Shown here piece after piece: positions 4,822 through 5,938 of a stretch of DNA of 5,938 nt. This stretch comes from an uncultured Bacteroidales bacterium (GTDB taxonomy: Bacteria; Bacteroidota; Bacteroidia; Bacteroidales; P3). The stretch lies in contig CAMURW010000103.1 of the NCBI GenBank assembly GCA_947097635.1, forward strand, positions 1-5,938, in the 5' to 3' direction. The notes under the pieces were generated by a model, which saw only the letters and a program-made list of their open reading frames with translations, made no database searches and was not told the origin of the DNA. Numbering within the stretch: position 1 is the stretch's first letter; every line of letters begins with the position of its first letter. The translations under genes and the position numbers were made by a program.

Positions 4822-5938
4822 TTATTTCGTAACGATGTCCATCTCCTCGATGAGGTTGTGCGCTCCAGCGAAGATGTCTATCACCCACAGCATGTAGCGA
4901 GTGTCCAGGCAGATGCAGCGCTGCAGGTTCTCCTCGAAGTCTATGTCGCCGCTCATAGCCTCGCTGTTGCCGTCGAAAGCCAGACCTATCAAGTTGCCGT
5001 TGGCATCAATCACGGGGCTGCCGCTGTTGCCGCCTGTGATGTCGTTGTTGGTGATGAAGCAGGTGGGCAGTTCGCCGTTCTTGTTGGCGTAGGGTCCGAA
5101 GTTGCCGGCAAAGTAGAGTTCTTTCAAGCGTGCGGGCACTTCGAACTCGCCGCTGGGTTGCTCCTTCTCTATCACGCCCTTCAGGGTGGTGTAGTACTTA
5201 TAAGACACGGCGTCGCGGGGGTCGTAGGCTTTCACGTTGCCGTAGGTGAGGCGTATGGTGCTGTTGGCATCGGGGCTCATCAGGATGCCTTTCTTGGCGT
5301 TGATTTGCATGATGCCGTCGGTGAAGTCGCGTTGTCCGCGTGTGATGTTCTCGCTCACGCTGGCTGGCACGCTCTGGTACACGTTCATGTAAGCGTTGTA
5401 TATGGCTTGCCCCATCTTGTAGAGGGGGTCTTTCTCTATGGTTTTGATCTTGGGGTTCTTCATGAATTCCTCGAATTTCTCTTGGCTCACGAAGATGCTC
5501 TTGTCAAACATCTTGTCCACGAACTTGCTCATATCGCCCTTGTTCTTGTCGTAGGCTTCGCTCAGCAGGGTGGGGCAGTAGTTGTATGCCATGTTCTGGC
5601 ATACGTATTTGAACATCTCGCTTTCCAGCATTTTCTCGGTCTCCATATCGTAGTCCTTGTAGAACTCGGCGGCTTTGGTTTTCAGGCGGTTCATCATGGC
5701 TTCTTTCTGGTTTGCGTCGGTGATGTCGTTCATGGCGTGCATGATGTTGCGTCCCATCCTGTAGCTTTCCCAGGGCAGCTCGGGTCCGCTCAGCAGTCCT
5801 TCAATGATGTATTGTTCGGCAATCTGCTGGTCGCGCCGGGCGGCATAGCCTTCTTTCAGCAGGTTCAGGGCGCGGCCGTATTTGGGGTCTTTGTTGCGGC
5901 TCCATTCCCTGTATTCATTCTCTATCTGCTTCTTCACG
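4822..5938 (-). CDS. S46 family dipeptidyl peptidase, DPP7-like (C-terminal part; N-terminus beyond window)
   Basis: This is the C-terminal half (about 371 residues) of an S46 serine dipeptidyl peptidase; complete members have roughly 700-720. The gene enters from the right edge, so a GTG at 5937 is only an internal codon. Residues 1 to about 170 of the fragment are helix-rich, as in the regulatory helical domain. The catalytic chymotrypsin-like part follows, with the nucleophile Ser305 in TGGNSGSPV (301-309). His and Asp of the triad lie outside the window. Eighteen residues after the Ser, the sequence reads FDGN. This position is Gly in DPP7, which prefers hydrophobic P1 residues, and Arg in DPP11, which prefers Asp/Glu. 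The enzyme is therefore predicted to be DPP7-like. Family members act in the periplasm, removing dipeptides from the N-termini of oligopeptides. The C-terminus IEEMDIVTK carries no type IX secretion domain. A terminator-like hairpin and the alpha/beta hydrolase gene follow. Confidence 0.94.
   Translation of the reverse strand, partial: VKKQIENEYREWSRNKDPKYGRALNLLKEGYAARRDQQIAEQYIIEGLLSGPELPWESYRMGRNIMHAMNDITDANQKEAMMNRLKTKAAEFYKDYDMETEKMLESEMFKYVCQNMAYNYCPTLLSEAYDKNKGDMSKFVDKMFDKSIFVSQEKFEEFMKNPKIKTIEKDPLYKMGQAIYNAYMNVYQSVPASVSENITRGQRDFTDGIMQINAKKGILMSPDANSTIRLTYGNVKAYDPRDAVSYKYYTTLKGVIEKEQPSGEFEVPARLKELYFAGNFGPYANKNGELPTCFITNNDITGGNSGSPVIDANGNLIGLAFDGNSEAMSGDIDFEENLQRCICLDTRYMLWVIDIFAGAHNLIEEMDIVTK

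Overview
The window looks like chromosomal DNA of a Bacteroidota member, probably of the Bacteroidales (Prevotella/Bacteroides type). The evidence is a housekeeping-type promoter of the Bacteroidetes form (TTG, 19 bases, TATCTTTG), AT-rich gene leaders without clear Shine-Dalgarno sequences, a DUF177/YceD gene directly before rpmF, an S46 dipeptidyl peptidase (a family typical of Bacteroidota) and a DUF4159 protein. I see no phage, transposon, CRISPR, tRNA or rRNA.

Layout. The left third reads rightward. After a possible gene tail ending at 37 and an AT-rich gap holding a GC-rich hairpin (146-180), there is the C-terminal half of a split transketolase (190-1140). It is followed after one base by a LOG-family phosphoribohydrolase (1142-1729). 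The right two thirds read leftward: the C-terminal part of an S46 peptidase entering from the right edge (4822-5938), an exported alpha/beta hydrolase (3355-4713), an exported DUF4159 protein (2668-3315), then a separately promoted pair, yceD-like DUF177 (2013-2597) and rpmF for ribosomal protein L32 (1808-1993). The two arms converge on a terminator at 1753-1792 that looks functional in both directions. No gap exceeds 300 bases.

How the genes may work together. The left pair can be linked through pentose phosphates: a LOG-type enzyme releases ribose 5-phosphate from a nucleoside monophosphate, and transketolase consumes ribose 5-phosphate. The three right-hand genes all encode, or by family should encode, exported proteins. 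They may form a peptide and ester degradation group in the periplasm, although a terminator-like hairpin separates the first two. YceD and L32 serve assembly of the large ribosomal subunit.

Nothing here amounts to a clearly new system. Most of the content is ordinary housekeeping and periplasmic hydrolase genes. The points most worth a second look are the hairpin placed directly before the transketolase start, the tight transketolase-LOG pairing, and the DPP7-like specificity residue in the S46 peptidase.
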